Positions 16,401 through 25,700 of a DNA stretch of 35,268 nucleotides are shown here, in pieces (position 1 is the first letter of the stretch; every line of letters begins with the position of its first letter). A program made the translations under genes and the position numbers. The notes under the pieces were generated by a model. The model searched no databases and had not been told where the DNA came from. It was given only the letters and a program-made list of their open reading frames with translations. Origin of the DNA: Roseibacillus sp. (GTDB taxonomy: Bacteria > Verrucomicrobiota > Verrucomicrobiia > Verrucomicrobiales > Akkermansiaceae). The stretch spans positions 1-35,268 of the forward strand of contig JAPKFB010000052.1 of the NCBI GenBank assembly GCA_028821775.1, given 5' to 3'.

Positions 16401-18513
16401 GATCCGGGGCAATCAGTTCGAAGGCGACAACTGGGGACTCTACCTCGCCCTGGAACAAGCAGACCGCCGCTTTCTCGACGAACGCGGGTTACCCGATGGG
16501 AACACCTTCAATATGCACTTTGGCTCGAGCAACATTGTCAATCAGGCTTACCGACAGCCGCCCGACCGCAGCGACCTCTTCACGTTCTACGGAAGCGGCT
16601 CCCGGGGATACAATCGCGCTAATCCGGTGCAACCGGTGACCTGGTGGGAACGCACGGTGGACTTGGAAAGTTACTTCTCCTATCGCGCCATCCTGGAAGC
16701 GGTCAATCACTCCGACTTGCGCGACAAGGAAAACTCCATCCTCTACCACGACCCCACCAAACGGCGGTGGACCATGATTCCGTGGGACATCGACCTCCTC
16801 TACGAAGAGTTCGACCGCTGGGGACCAAACGCGGTGCAAAGCCCCGCCACCCTCGAGCAGTTCCGTAAGGCACTCACTCATCCAGAAATCAACATCCGCT
16901 TTCAAAACCGCGCCCGGGAGTTGCAGGACCTTCTCCTCAATAGCGACCAGGGATGGACTCTCGTCGACGAGCTAGCCGGTGTCCTGGGCAGCTCCGACGG
17001 AAATCTCGGCATGGCGGAATTGGACGCTGCCCGTTGGAATGGCGACTCGCACACAAGACGGGTCGAGGGATCGAGCCCCAATCCGAGAGCCTATTTCTTC
17101 ATGAACCCCTACACCTCGACGCGCTTTCCCAACAAGAATCGCACCCTCATTTCCGGGGACTTCCCGGGCATGGTCGACTGGGTGAAGAAGTTCATTGTGC
17201 CGCGGGGCTTCGGCGGGGGCCGACTCCGTGACATGACGCGGGACTCCAGCATTCCGGAAAGACCAACCATTTCCTACGCCGGAGAGAACGGCTTCCCAAC
17301 CGATGGGCTGCGACTCACGAGCAATGCCTTTGCTCCCGGAGATGGAGGAGCTTCATTCGCGGCCATGCAATGGCGCATCGGCGAAGTCCGCCATCCGGAC
17401 GTGGCTGGCTTTGTGGAGGGCGAACCGTGGCGCTATGAGATCGAAGCAACCTGGACCTCGGGCGAACTGAATGTCTTTCAAGACGAGATCGTGGTGCCCG
17501 CCGTCGCGGTGGAAGTCGGCCGCAGCTATCGTGCCCGGGTGAAACACATGGGCGACGACGGGCGCTGGAGCCATTGGTCCGCACCCCTTGAATTCACCAC
17601 CGTCGATCCCGATCTCCAGCCCTATCTGGCTGGGCTCGTGATCAGCGAGGTGATGTACAATCCCGCCGACGACAATCAGGAGCTCGAGTTCATTGAGGTG
17701 CGAAACGTGGGACCGTCTGCCCTCGAACTCTCTGACGTGCGCTTCAGCAACGGCATCGAGTTCTCCTTTGCGGGTTCGAGCATCACAAGCCTGGCGACCG
17801 ACACCAGCGCCCTGGTAGTGCGCAACCTGGCCCTCTTCGAAGCGCACTACGGCGCAAATCTTCCCGTGGCGGGCGAATATCGCCTCTCCGCTTCCAACAG
17901 TCTGAGTAATGCTGGTGAACGCGTGACGCTATCCTTGGGCGCGGACAGCATCATCCGGGACTTCAGCTATCGCGATAGCCTGCCGTGGCCAAGGGGTGCT
18001 GACGGCACGGGCTACTCGCTGGTCCTGAGCGCCCCCGAATCGCTTCCCGATCACAGCCTCGCCGCCAACTGGCGCAGCAGCGCCCTGCCCGACGGCAATC
18101 CAGGCAGCTCCGATGCCATCCCTGTGTTCACCGGCGATCCCCACCGCGACGACGATCGAGATGGCCTTGCTGCTCTCCTCGAACACGCCCTGGGTGGCGA
18201 TCCCGCCACCGCCGAGTCCGAATTGGTCCCCACCGCTTCCGTCATGAACCTCGAAGTGGAGGGCACCTTCGACACCTACCTCACCATCAGCGCCCGGCGG
18301 GCCTTGGGGGCCGACGACGTGGTCCTCGTCGCACAGGTCAGCGAGAACCTCCTCGACTGGTCGAGTGCTCAGGAGCGCGTGGTCCTGGTGAGCGAGATCC
18401 CGAACGGCGACGGCACTTCGACCATGACCTGGCGCAGCGCCCGGCCAATTGCGGAAGTGCCCCACGAGTTTCTGCGAATGGAAGCTTCCATTCTGCGCTT
18501 CCCGTTCAGGTAA
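13429..18513 (+). CDS. Giant secreted lamin-tail / CotH-kinase-like protein 2 (set A)
   Basis: 1,694 residues from ATG 13429. A GTG at 13462 would place the start nearer the signal peptide (LSFTSPLAFLCAVALWSASVKA), so the true start is uncertain. Approximate domains: lamin-tail 48-150 (PFISEFMAANGSTLADEDGA); jelly-roll domain from ~185, interrupted at ~240-404 by a DUF4082-like module and resuming to ~530 (LEIAYDDGFTAWLNG); second lamin-tail ~548-700 (GIVINEIHYDPSSN); a beta-domain ~705-820; CotH-like domain ~850-1200 with MRYRIRGHGSTYNTGKNKWK and PWDIDLLYEE (Trp1119); fibronectin-III-like ~1300-1390; third lamin-tail ~1402-1560 with LPWPRGADGTGYSLVL and DGNPGSSDA. CotH proteins are secreted kinase-like enzymes; the second Asp of WDID is the probable metal ligand. 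It shares its DUF4082-like module with the two genes upstream. No anchor is visible at the C-terminus. Confidence 0.85.
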   Translation: MPPRSPEIVAGVDRTRLQYERCPSRLSFTSPLAFLCAVALWSASVKATPFISEFMAANGSTLADEDGAFSDWIEIGNRGTEPIDLGGWHLTDDETNLAKWTFPSPTPLAGGQSLVVFASGKNRGQPGRPLHTNFALNRSGEFLALVFPDGAIVASRFSPYPPQVLDLSYGVGLGPAAVTTILIEDDDEARLVLPSGPVDDAWRGGEPFDETSWTPVQLGVGFNTDGGAVIGGGGGGGTTIAYSAAEGTSGTQVFGGALGMDFAVLEPISVKKLGVFDDHSDGLSRTITAELWSRDGNGSGGVLASQTFTSGSPGTLEAGHRFKSLPSPLTLEPGAYTIVAHGYGADEHNGNSGGNGDFTTSNDGGGLIQFVGSSRFGSAGGVWPDSEDGGGPARYGAGTFRFSAAGDSLIRTDLESGMHGQNSSALLRIPFHYAGPELANTLTLEIAYDDGFTAWLNGQLLTSRNGSADPDWNNSASAEGNALETIVLPSTALTIGDNVLAVQGMNLHADDSDFIAAPKLSAVFSRFERLYFSNPTPGQPNRQGEQGTGIVINEIHYDPSSNTAPAEFLELYNAGSRTVNLSGWRLTGAVDYAFPPNTELAPDRYLVVALSATFFEAEFRDVPVYEPFLGRLSNSGETVELRNNLDESIDKVNYAVGAPWPVVGDDPYPSIQLLHPGQDNDLAGSWRAAPPTPGALNAVFSVDTPPQVRQVKHLPPAPASGEEVVVTCKVTDPDGVASVTLEYQTVLPGRYLRLSDAAFETSWDTLPMSLLPTGLSTYQATLPADLQRHRQLIRYRIVAEDSFGDSVRLPLPSDPSANFAYFVYNGAPAWRGAIIPGETPILDFSGEAMNRLPIYHLIANAEDVIASQYNRSFNDKVYRFEGALVYDGVVYDHMRYRIRGHGSTYNTGKNKWKLRFNRGRLFQGRDDYGRPYREKVRTLNWSALSSPWNPANRGAAGLDEALAFRLWRMAGIPAANTNYFHLRIIDGVRETIRGNQFEGDNWGLYLALEQADRRFLDERGLPDGNTFNMHFGSSNIVNQAYRQPPDRSDLFTFYGSGSRGYNRANPVQPVTWWERTVDLESYFSYRAILEAVNHSDLRDKENSILYHDPTKRRWTMIPWDIDLLYEEFDRWGPNAVQSPATLEQFRKALTHPEINIRFQNRARELQDLLLNSDQGWTLVDELAGVLGSSDGNLGMAELDAARWNGDSHTRRVEGSSPNPRAYFFMNPYTSTRFPNKNRTLISGDFPGMVDWVKKFIVPRGFGGGRLRDMTRDSSIPERPTISYAGENGFPTDGLRLTSNAFAPGDGGASFAAMQWRIGEVRHPDVAGFVEGEPWRYEIEATWTSGELNVFQDEIVVPAVAVEVGRSYRARVKHMGDDGRWSHWSAPLEFTTVDPDLQPYLAGLVISEVMYNPADDNQELEFIEVRNVGPSALELSDVRFSNGIEFSFAGSSITSLATDTSALVVRNLALFEAHYGANLPVAGEYRLSASNSLSNAGERVTLSLGADSIIRDFSYRDSLPWPRGADGTGYSLVLSAPESLPDHSLAANWRSSALPDGNPGSSDAIPVFTGDPHRDDDRDGLAALLEHALGGDPATAESELVPTASVMNLEVEGTFDTYLTISARRALGADDVVLVAQVSENLLDWSSAQERVVLVSEIPNGDGTSTMTWRSARPIAEVPHEFLRMEASILRFPFR

Positions 18514-18514
18514 A

Positions 18515-18900
18515 TTATTGGGAGCGGTTCTCGCGCTTCTTCCCCGCAGCAGGGAACTTGGCCGCACCGCCGAGGTTGCCTGGGCCTGTCGAAGGTTTCA
18601 GCCCCTTTGCCGAACATCCCCGTCCACCTTGGTTTTGTATTCCAATTCTCCGGATCATCCCGAACGAACGATGCCGCCATGCGCCCGTCGTAAAGTTGGT
18701 GCCAATTGCACCACCGCGTTGAGGAACTCGCAATATTCAGCGCCGGTTGCCTCGTATTTACCAATCCGATCGTGGTGGGCGGTGTGCAGCGGTCGTATGA
18801 CAGGTTCGAAGAGCGTCCCCAAGTCCACGGGGAGGTCTAGTGTCCGGGCCCGCTCGCGCCATGGTAGACCTGCGATCGTGTGATCACCGCGCAAGGGTTT
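18515..18900 (-). pseudogene. Degenerate sulfatase-modifying-factor-like (SUMF1/FGE-type) fragment
   Basis: The stretch between the CotH gene and the cytochrome gene has no intact gene. On the minus strand one frame reads DRIGKYEATGAEYCEFLNAV (about 18712-18774), which closely matches the opening of FGE/SUMF1-fold proteins (IGKYEVT..EYCEFLNAV). The expected continuation, HQLYDGRMAASF, is in a second frame, so there is at least one frameshift around 18700. A third frame ends in a basic tail with a stop at 18515. SUMF1-type proteins make formylglycine in sulfatases or bind calcium and carbohydrate. No start codon or full domain remains. Confidence 0.45.
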
Positions 18901-18964
18901 GGACCACCGGACGATCCAGCCTGACAACTGGAAAATCCTATCGTATGACCCGGTAGTCCAACCG

Positions 18965-20875
18965 ATGAACGTGCTCATGCGCCGAACAACAAAAATCTGT
19001 CTCGATGCGATCGCGACCGCCTTGCTCGCGGCTCCCCTTGCGACCGCGGCCAAACCGGCGCCGCGCGAGATGCCGGCCGCCGCGAGCAGGAAGATCGACT
19101 TTGCCGCCGACATCAAACCAATCCTCAATCGCAGCTGCACCAAGTGCCATGCCAACGGGAAGCGCAAGGGAGGGTTCAGCATCGACCATGTCCACTCCTT
19201 CCTGGGCGGCGGCGAGAGTGGGCCGGCAGTTGTTCCAGGGAAGAGCGCCGAGAGTCTCCTCATTGAACTGGTGCTCAGCAACGATCCCGATGAACGCATG
19301 CCCTCCAAGGGCGACCCGCTGACACTCGACGAGATCGGCCTCCTGCGAGGCTGGATCGACCAGGGTGTCAAATGGGAGAAAGGATTCACCTTCGCGAAGT
19401 TCCGCAATGCCCCGGTCGCGCCTCGCAAGGTTGCGCTCCCACCGGGACCGGAGGCCAACCCGGTGGACCGCTTGCTGGCATCGTATTTCAAGAAACACAA
19501 GATTGCCCCGGCCGTCACTGTCACCGATGCCGTCTACGCGCGCCGTGTCTTTCTGGACACCATCGGACTGCTGCCTACTCCGGCCGAACTCGAGACCTTC
19601 CGCGCGGACAAACGCTCCGACAAGCGTGCCCGTCTGGTGACCGACCTGTTGGGCGACAAACAAAACTATAGCGAGCACTGGATCACCTTCTGGAGCGATT
19701 GCCTGCGCAACAGCATGTCCCGCTCCTACCATGGCGGGGGAGGGAAGCAGATTACCGGCTGGTTGAAGAACTCACTGGCGGAAAACAAACCCTACGACCA
19801 GTTCGTGCGCGAGTTGATCAATCCGGTAGGCGGCTCCGATGGATTTATCAAGGGGGTGGCCTGGCGCGGAACCGTGAACGCCTCCCAGGTGACCGAAATG
19901 CAGGCTGCCCAGAACGTCGCCCAGGTCTTTCTCGGACTCAATATCAAGTGCGCTTCCTGTCACGACTCGTTCATCAATGACTGGACCCTCAAGCAGACCT
20001 ACGCCTTGGCCTCGATCTTCTCCGATCAGCCGATGGACATTCACCGGTGCAACAAGCCGATCGGGGAAAAGGCCGCGCCCGCCTTTCTCTATCCGGAGCT
20101 CGGCACCATCGACCCGGCGGCCCCCCGCGCCGAACGAATCAAACAGTTATCCGAGATCATGACCTCCCCGAAGAACGGACGCCTCGCCCGCACCGCGGTC
20201 AACCGCCTGTGGGCGATTTTCTTTGGTCGGGGACTGGTCGAGCCGGTCGATGAAATGGACAACCCGAGCTGGAACCAGGACCTCCTCGACTGGCTCGCCG
20301 TTGATCTCGTCGATCACGGCTACGACTTGAAGCGCCCGATGAGTCTCCTCCTTACCTCGCGAGCTTACCAGCGGCCCTCGATAGCGCTCGCCCCGGACGC
20401 CGAGAACTATGTCTTTCGGGGGCCGGTTGTGCGGCGGATCTCCGCCGAGCAGTTCCTCGACGGTCTGGATCAGGTGATTCTTGCGGCAGGTGAAGATGCT
20501 GCCCCGCGAAGCACCGGACAGAAGCGAGCCGGGCTCCGTAAGCTCAATCACCTCATGCGCATTCTCGGACGGACGAAGCGCGATGTTGTCGTCACGCGAC
20601 GCGAGTCGTCCGCCACCACTGCGCAACTGATCGAGCTGTCCAACGGCAAACCGCTGGCCGAGCTTGTGGCCCGCGGGGGCAAAGCCTGGCTGGGGTCGGG
20701 GCAAAATCCCGAAACCATCGTCAGTTCCCTCTTTGCCAACGCCCTCGGCCGCGCGCCCTCTGACCGCGAGAGGCAATCCGCCCAGGACGTCATCGGAAAC
20801 CTGGCCACCGCCCAGGGAATCGAAGATCTTCTCTGGATGCTGGTCATGCATCCAGAGTTTCAGTTAATCCACTAG
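18965..20875 (+). CDS. Secreted PSCyt1 - DUF1549 - DUF1553 cytochrome-type protein
   Basis: 636 residues from ATG 18965; ATG 18977 is equally possible and starts the signal peptide more tightly (MRRTTKICLDAIATALLAAP). An ATG at 18899 is less likely. Domains: planctomycete-type cytochrome PSCyt1 ~45-145 with heme-binding CTKCH (Cys58, Cys61, His62) and PGKSAESLLIELV; DUF1549 ~160-360 with VDRLLASYFKK and YARRVFLDTIGLLPTPAELE, including a second CxxCH, CASCH (Cys329, Cys332, His333); DUF1553 ~395-630 with ARTAVNRLWAIFFGRGLVEP and RRISAEQFLDGLDQ. Such proteins are almost always encoded beside a DUF1501 protein, as here (100 bases downstream). Their role is unproven; a periplasmic electron-transfer function in polymer breakdown is often proposed. 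The protein is shorter than many relatives because the spacers between domains are brief; no domain is visibly broken. Confidence 0.88.
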   Translation: MNVLMRRTTKICLDAIATALLAAPLATAAKPAPREMPAAASRKIDFAADIKPILNRSCTKCHANGKRKGGFSIDHVHSFLGGGESGPAVVPGKSAESLLIELVLSNDPDERMPSKGDPLTLDEIGLLRGWIDQGVKWEKGFTFAKFRNAPVAPRKVALPPGPEANPVDRLLASYFKKHKIAPAVTVTDAVYARRVFLDTIGLLPTPAELETFRADKRSDKRARLVTDLLGDKQNYSEHWITFWSDCLRNSMSRSYHGGGGKQITGWLKNSLAENKPYDQFVRELINPVGGSDGFIKGVAWRGTVNASQVTEMQAAQNVAQVFLGLNIKCASCHDSFINDWTLKQTYALASIFSDQPMDIHRCNKPIGEKAAPAFLYPELGTIDPAAPRAERIKQLSEIMTSPKNGRLARTAVNRLWAIFFGRGLVEPVDEMDNPSWNQDLLDWLAVDLVDHGYDLKRPMSLLLTSRAYQRPSIALAPDAENYVFRGPVVRRISAEQFLDGLDQVILAAGEDAAPRSTGQKRAGLRKLNHLMRILGRTKRDVVVTRRESSATTAQLIELSNGKPLAELVARGGKAWLGSGQNPETIVSSLFANALGRAPSDRERQSAQDVIGNLATAQGIEDLLWMLVMHPEFQLIH

Positions 20876-20975
20876 CGAAGCTTGGCCTCAAACCGACAAA
20901 GACAAATAGCCGCGAAAGTTCACGAATTTCCACGAACCGGATTCTCCCCGGGTTCCAAACATTGATCCGCCAACC

Positions 20976-22418
20976 ATGAACACTCCAACCAACCGCCGGG
21001 ATTTCCTTTCTTCCGCCTCGGCTGCAACTCTCGGGGCGCTGTCCGCGGGGTATCCCACCACTTCTGCGGCAGCTGCGGCGATCGCCAAAGCCAAGGCCGC
21101 CTCGCTCAACTCCACCGCCGACACCGTGATCGTGCTCTGGCTCGCGGGTGGGATGGCCAGTACCGACACCTTCGACCCGAAGCACTACACGCCTTACGAG
21201 AAAGGGCTCGATCCCAAGCGGGTCCTCTCCACCTTCCCCGCCATTGATACCGCGGTCGACGGTCTCAAGTTCACCGAGGGATTGGAAAAGATCGGCGCGG
21301 TGATGGACCGCGGCACTCTCATCAAGACCTACCGTGCCGCCGACCTCGGATTCATTCTTCATAGCCGCCACCAGTTTCACTGGCACACTGCCTACGAGCC
21401 GCCCCTCACGGTGGCGGCCCCCCACATCGGTTCGTGGATTTCCCGCACCGTCGGGCCTCTCAATCCGGACCTGCCTGCCTTCATCGACATCGGACAGACT
21501 TTCGACGGCGGCGAGAAAGAGGCACTTCAAGCCTTCCACACTGCGGGCTTCCTCGGGAGCGAATTCGCACCGTTCTTCCTCGTCGAACCTGACCAGGCCG
21601 TCGAAGCGGTCAAGCCGCCCGCGGGGATGACCGACGCCCGCTTTGCAAGTCGCTACCAGAATTACAAGAAGTTGCTCGCCAACAGCCCGATCCAGCAGCA
21701 TGGCTCGGAGTACCAGCGGGAGTCGCTCGTGAAGTCGATCGACAACGCGCATCGCCTCCTCTCGAGCCCCAAGGCCCGCAAGGCCTTCGATCTGAGTTTG
21801 GAACCGAAGGAGAGTTATGAGTCCTACAAGGGGGGTGGCCGCTTCGGTCTGGGCTGCCTGCTTGCCCGGCGCCTCACCGAGGCCGGTGCGCGCTTCATCG
21901 AGGTCACCCACGGCTACTACCCGTTCAAATACTGGGACACCCACGACAACGGTCACACCAGAATGAAAGAGCTCAAGGCCATGATCGACGCGCCCATCGC
22001 CCAGCTCGTCCTCGACCTCGAGGCCCGCAAATTGCTCGACCGGACCCTCATCGTGGTCGCCAGCGAATTCAGTCGCGACATGATGATGGAGGGTAAACCG
22101 GAGAAGCGGGTCAAGGACCAGGTCAACGTTCCGCCCCGGATCGACGGCCCCCAATTCTACGGCATGCACCGGCACTTCACCGGCGCGGGCAGCGTCCTCC
22201 TCTTCGGCGGTGGTGTGAAAAAGGGATTCGTCTACGGCGAAACTGCCGACGAGCGCCCCTGCACCACGGTGAAGAATCCCGTCACCACCGAACAATTGCA
22301 TGCCAGCATTTACCGCGCCCTCGGCATCCCTCACGACCACCACTACAACGTGGAGCAGCGACCGTTTTACGTCACCCCCGACGGAACCGCCGAGCCCGTG
22401 ATGGAACTCTTCGGGTGA
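20976..22418 (+). CDS. DUF1501 protein with Tat signal
   Basis: 480 residues from ATG 20976. The N-terminus NRRDFLSSASAATLGALSAG is a twin-arginine export signal, so the protein is exported folded. The body matches DUF1501, a branch of the alkaline-phosphatase/sulfatase superfamily: VIVLWLAGGMASTDTFDPK near the N-terminus, FGLGCLLARRLTEAGARFIEV, then YWDTHDNGH, LLDRTLIVVASEFSRD and the closing GGGVKKGFVYGETADE. WDTHDN and ASEFSRD hold the Asp/His residues that would bind metal in this fold. The substrate is unknown. It follows the PSCyt1/DUF1549/DUF1553 gene by 100 bases and is probably co-transcribed with it, the standard pairing for the two families. Confidence 0.9.
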   Translation: MNTPTNRRDFLSSASAATLGALSAGYPTTSAAAAAIAKAKAASLNSTADTVIVLWLAGGMASTDTFDPKHYTPYEKGLDPKRVLSTFPAIDTAVDGLKFTEGLEKIGAVMDRGTLIKTYRAADLGFILHSRHQFHWHTAYEPPLTVAAPHIGSWISRTVGPLNPDLPAFIDIGQTFDGGEKEALQAFHTAGFLGSEFAPFFLVEPDQAVEAVKPPAGMTDARFASRYQNYKKLLANSPIQQHGSEYQRESLVKSIDNAHRLLSSPKARKAFDLSLEPKESYESYKGGGRFGLGCLLARRLTEAGARFIEVTHGYYPFKYWDTHDNGHTRMKELKAMIDAPIAQLVLDLEARKLLDRTLIVVASEFSRDMMMEGKPEKRVKDQVNVPPRIDGPQFYGMHRHFTGAGSVLLFGGGVKKGFVYGETADERPCTTVKNPVTTEQLHASIYRALGIPHDHHYNVEQRPFYVTPDGTAEPVMELFG

Positions 22419-22480
22419 TTGGTCGACGAGTTGTCGCTTACCCGGACAGCCTCATCACGGGGTTGGCGGTTGAGAATTTG

Positions 22481-22522
22481 GCACCCCCACATCCCCGCAC
22501 CAGGGGTCAGGGTGGGGGGTGC
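22481..22522. terminator. GC-rich hairpin between convergent genes
   Basis: GCACCCCCAC (from 22481) can pair with GTGGGGGGTGC (to 22522), with an inner CCCC / GGGG pair around a 6-base loop. It lies ~60 bases after the DUF1501 stop and at the end of a minus-strand remnant, where a two-way terminator would be expected. There is no T run on either side, so termination is inferred from position. Confidence 0.35.
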
Positions 22523-22735
22523 TCGAGGCTGAACTGGAAGAAGGCGGCGTTGTCCTCCGAGGTGAACTCGATGCAAATGCTGCCGTCGACCACAGACACC
22601 GATTCAGGATTCACGGTGAAGGGTGCGAAAGTATTGGAATCGATGAAGTTGACCTCCATTGTCACGTTCCAGGCATGATCGCCCGCCTGCGTGAAGAGGC
22701 TGTATGTGGCAGGGTTACTGCGACCGCCCGGATCG
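22507..22735 (-). pseudogene. C-terminal remnant of a secreted beta-sandwich protein
   Basis: A minus-strand frame without a start codon reads GGRSNPATYSLFTQAGDHAW, then MEVNFIDSNTFAPFTVN, then ICIEFTSEDNAAFFQFSLE and TGA at 22507-22509. The alternating hydrophobic pattern and the FTSEDNAAFFQFSLE ending look like the last strands of a jelly-roll domain in an exported protein. It begins inside the last codons of the ASPIC gene, in another frame, so the rest of its gene has been lost. I cannot name a family. Confidence 0.4.
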
Positions 22736-25700
22736 CAGGAAGGCCATCACCTCACCGTTGTTGATCCCCGCCACCAGATCCGGGCGCCCATCGCGGTTGA
22801 GGTCGATCAGGTTGAGAGACTTGGCGTCACCTGGGATCACCAGGCCGCTCTCGGATGGAGAGATCGCCTCGAAGAATCCGCCCCCGGTGTTGCGAAGGAT
22901 CAACCCGACGCCGCCATCCATGTGACCGGTTTCCGGCTGGGGGGAAAAGGAATTGCCCACTACGCAGAGGTCGAGGTCGCCATCTCTCTCGAGATCGCTG
23001 AAGGCCATCGCAAAAATGGGTGCGACCTGCGCCAGCCTGGGCAAGGGCCGGAACGTGAAGCTCCCCGTGCCGCCATTCACGAATATGCCCGACTGCAGGG
23101 TATTGGCTTCATGGCGTGTCGCTGCTCCGAGCCGTTGCTCCGGATACAATTCGGCGAGGGTCTTGGTGGCAAAGCTGTGAAAACTGGCATGCTGCTTGCC
23201 CAGTGAAGGCATGGCGTTGCGGGAGCAGCTGAACCCGCGCACCGGAACCATGGCTGCGCCTTCGAACTTGGCCTCCACAATTCTCTTCCTGCCACTGCCA
23301 TCCACGTCGCCGTAGTAGAGCACGGCAGGATGCCCGGGTGAGGCGTGGTATTTTGAATTGAGTCCCACGTTGCCGGCCGCGAAATCAAAATCGCCATCAC
23401 CATCAACGTCCGCCACCGCCAGGCTGTTCCACCAGCCGGTGAGAGATTGCAGGCCCGACATGGTGGAAGCGTCAGCGAGGGAGCCTTCCTTGTTCAGATA
23501 GAGTTTCACCGGTCCCCACTCATGGGCGACGAGAAGGTCGGGCCAGTGATCGCCATTGAAATCGGCCCACCGGGCGGCCGTCACGAGACCGGTGGTGGCC
23601 AGCCCCTTCGGGGTCACCTCCACGAATTTTGGCGCGCCTTGTCTGGAGTCGTTGCGGAGCAACTGGCTGCGTGGTGTTTCGGGATACCGTCCCGGGATGC
23701 TGCGCCCACCCACGAAGAGATCGAGGTCGCCGTCGCGGTCGAAGTCCGCCGCGCATGCAGCACCGCCGCTGAGGTTGGCCTTGGGGAGAGTGCCGGCGGG
23801 AGCTTTGGTAAACGAACCTTTGCCGCCGTTGAGATAGAGACGGTCGCGCAGGACTGCGGCGCCCGGTTCGCATTCCACTCCGCCACTCACAACGTACAAA
23901 TCGAGGTCGCCATCGCGGTCGGCGTCGAAGAAGAGCGGCGCGATGTCCTCGCAGGCCGCGTCTGCTTCGAAAGGATCGAAGGTGTTGACCACGAAGTGAG
24001 CTCCCTGGGCGGTGGGCGTCTCCAGGCGAAGATAGATGCCGCCATAGGCCCCTGCGGCCCGCCCGAGGTAGAAGTCCTGGCGTCCGTCGCGATTGACGTC
24101 TCCCCACGCAATTCCCGGACCGAGCTGGGAAAGCTTGCTGGGAAGCAGGGGTTGTCTCCTGAAATCATCGTAGGGTCGTTCCCGATGCGCAATCCCGCGA
24201 AACATCGCCGAGGAAGCGAACATCGGACGGGGCGAAGTGGGGGGCGCAATGCCCGTTTTGGGTTCGGTGATGATGTGCAGATTTCCAGCGGCGAGCTTAC
24301 CGACTTCCTGGCGTGTTCCCGAGGGCCAGGTGATGACGAGGGACTCAAGCGCTGTTGCCTCGCCGAGACCGAAGTGAAGCAGCGGTTCGTTGGAGGACAT
24401 GAAGCCGCGGGAGAGGGCCAGTGTCTTGGTTTGCAGCGCGGGCTTGGTCTCGAGGTGTGCCACCACCGTTGCACCTACGCCCCAGCTGTTTCCACCCCGT
24501 CCCTTCAGCCGCAATGCGAGCCGATTCCCGCCAGCCAGATCGTTGCGGTAGAGTGAAGGGTTGCCGCCGAAATTGTTCACCACCAGGTCGAGATCCAAGT
24601 CGCCGTCGAGGTCCCCGAGGGCGGCACCATAGCTGATCGAGTCCCCGGCGAGTCCCCACGCCTTCCCTACGTTCTCGAAGCGCAAATCGCCCGCATTTCG
24701 AAATGCCCAGTTCGCGGAGGCAAGAGGTTTCTGCTTCTCCCAGAACGCATTGGCGGCGGGTTGGCCCTTGTTGGCGATGAGATCTTCCTCCTGCTTGCGC
24801 AGGTCGCTGTTGAACCAGTCCCGGCTCATCCCGGTCGAAATGTAGACATCGTCGCGTCCGTCACAGTCGAAGTCGGCAAACTTGACGGCCCAGGTCCAGT
24901 CGGTGGCCGCCATGCCACAGAGGTGGGCGACTTCCATAAAGCGTCCCGTGCCGGTGTTGAGGTAAACCGCATTGCGCATGTACTGGCGCGGGGAGGGGAA
25001 GTTGAGAAACCACGAGTCGCTCTCGCGCCCGGTCATGTTGCCCATCGACATCTTCTCCTTATAGTGGGTGCTGCCCGCCATGTCGGAAGCCATGTAGTCC
25101 AGGCGGCCGTCATTGTTGATGTCCGCCACGTCGGATCCCATGGAAAACCAGGGGGTGTGGGGCAGCACATCGGGAGCGACGTCGCTGAAGGTGCCGTCCT
25201 TGTTGTTCCGGTAGAGCCGGTCTGCTCCGTAGAAATCATTGGCGACGTAGAGATCGATCCAGCCGTCGGAATCGTAATCCCACCAAGTTGCGGAGAGCCC
25301 GTATCCGGTAGTCCAGATTCCCGCGGCCTTGCTTACATCCGTGAACTGCGGGCGACCCGCATCGTCATTGCCGTCATTGCGAAACAGGTAGTCGAACTGT
25401 GCGCTGGCCACTTGCTTGTATTTGCCGTCCGGCATCTTCACGAGGCCCGCGTACTGGGCATAGCGATCGGGAAGGACCGGTTCACCATCCGGACCGGTGG
25501 CAACATTGAATCGTTCCTGCAGGAGGCCGGGCGGGGGTTTGATGCGATTGGTAACGAGGTAGAGATCGAGGTCGCCATCGCGATCGTAGTCGGCAAAGGC
25601 TGCCATCAGGCTTGCGCCTCTGAAGGTCAGACCGCTGGCCTGGGCCACTTCGGTGAAGGTGCCGTCACCGCGATTGAGATAGAGGCGGTTCGCCGTCCCG

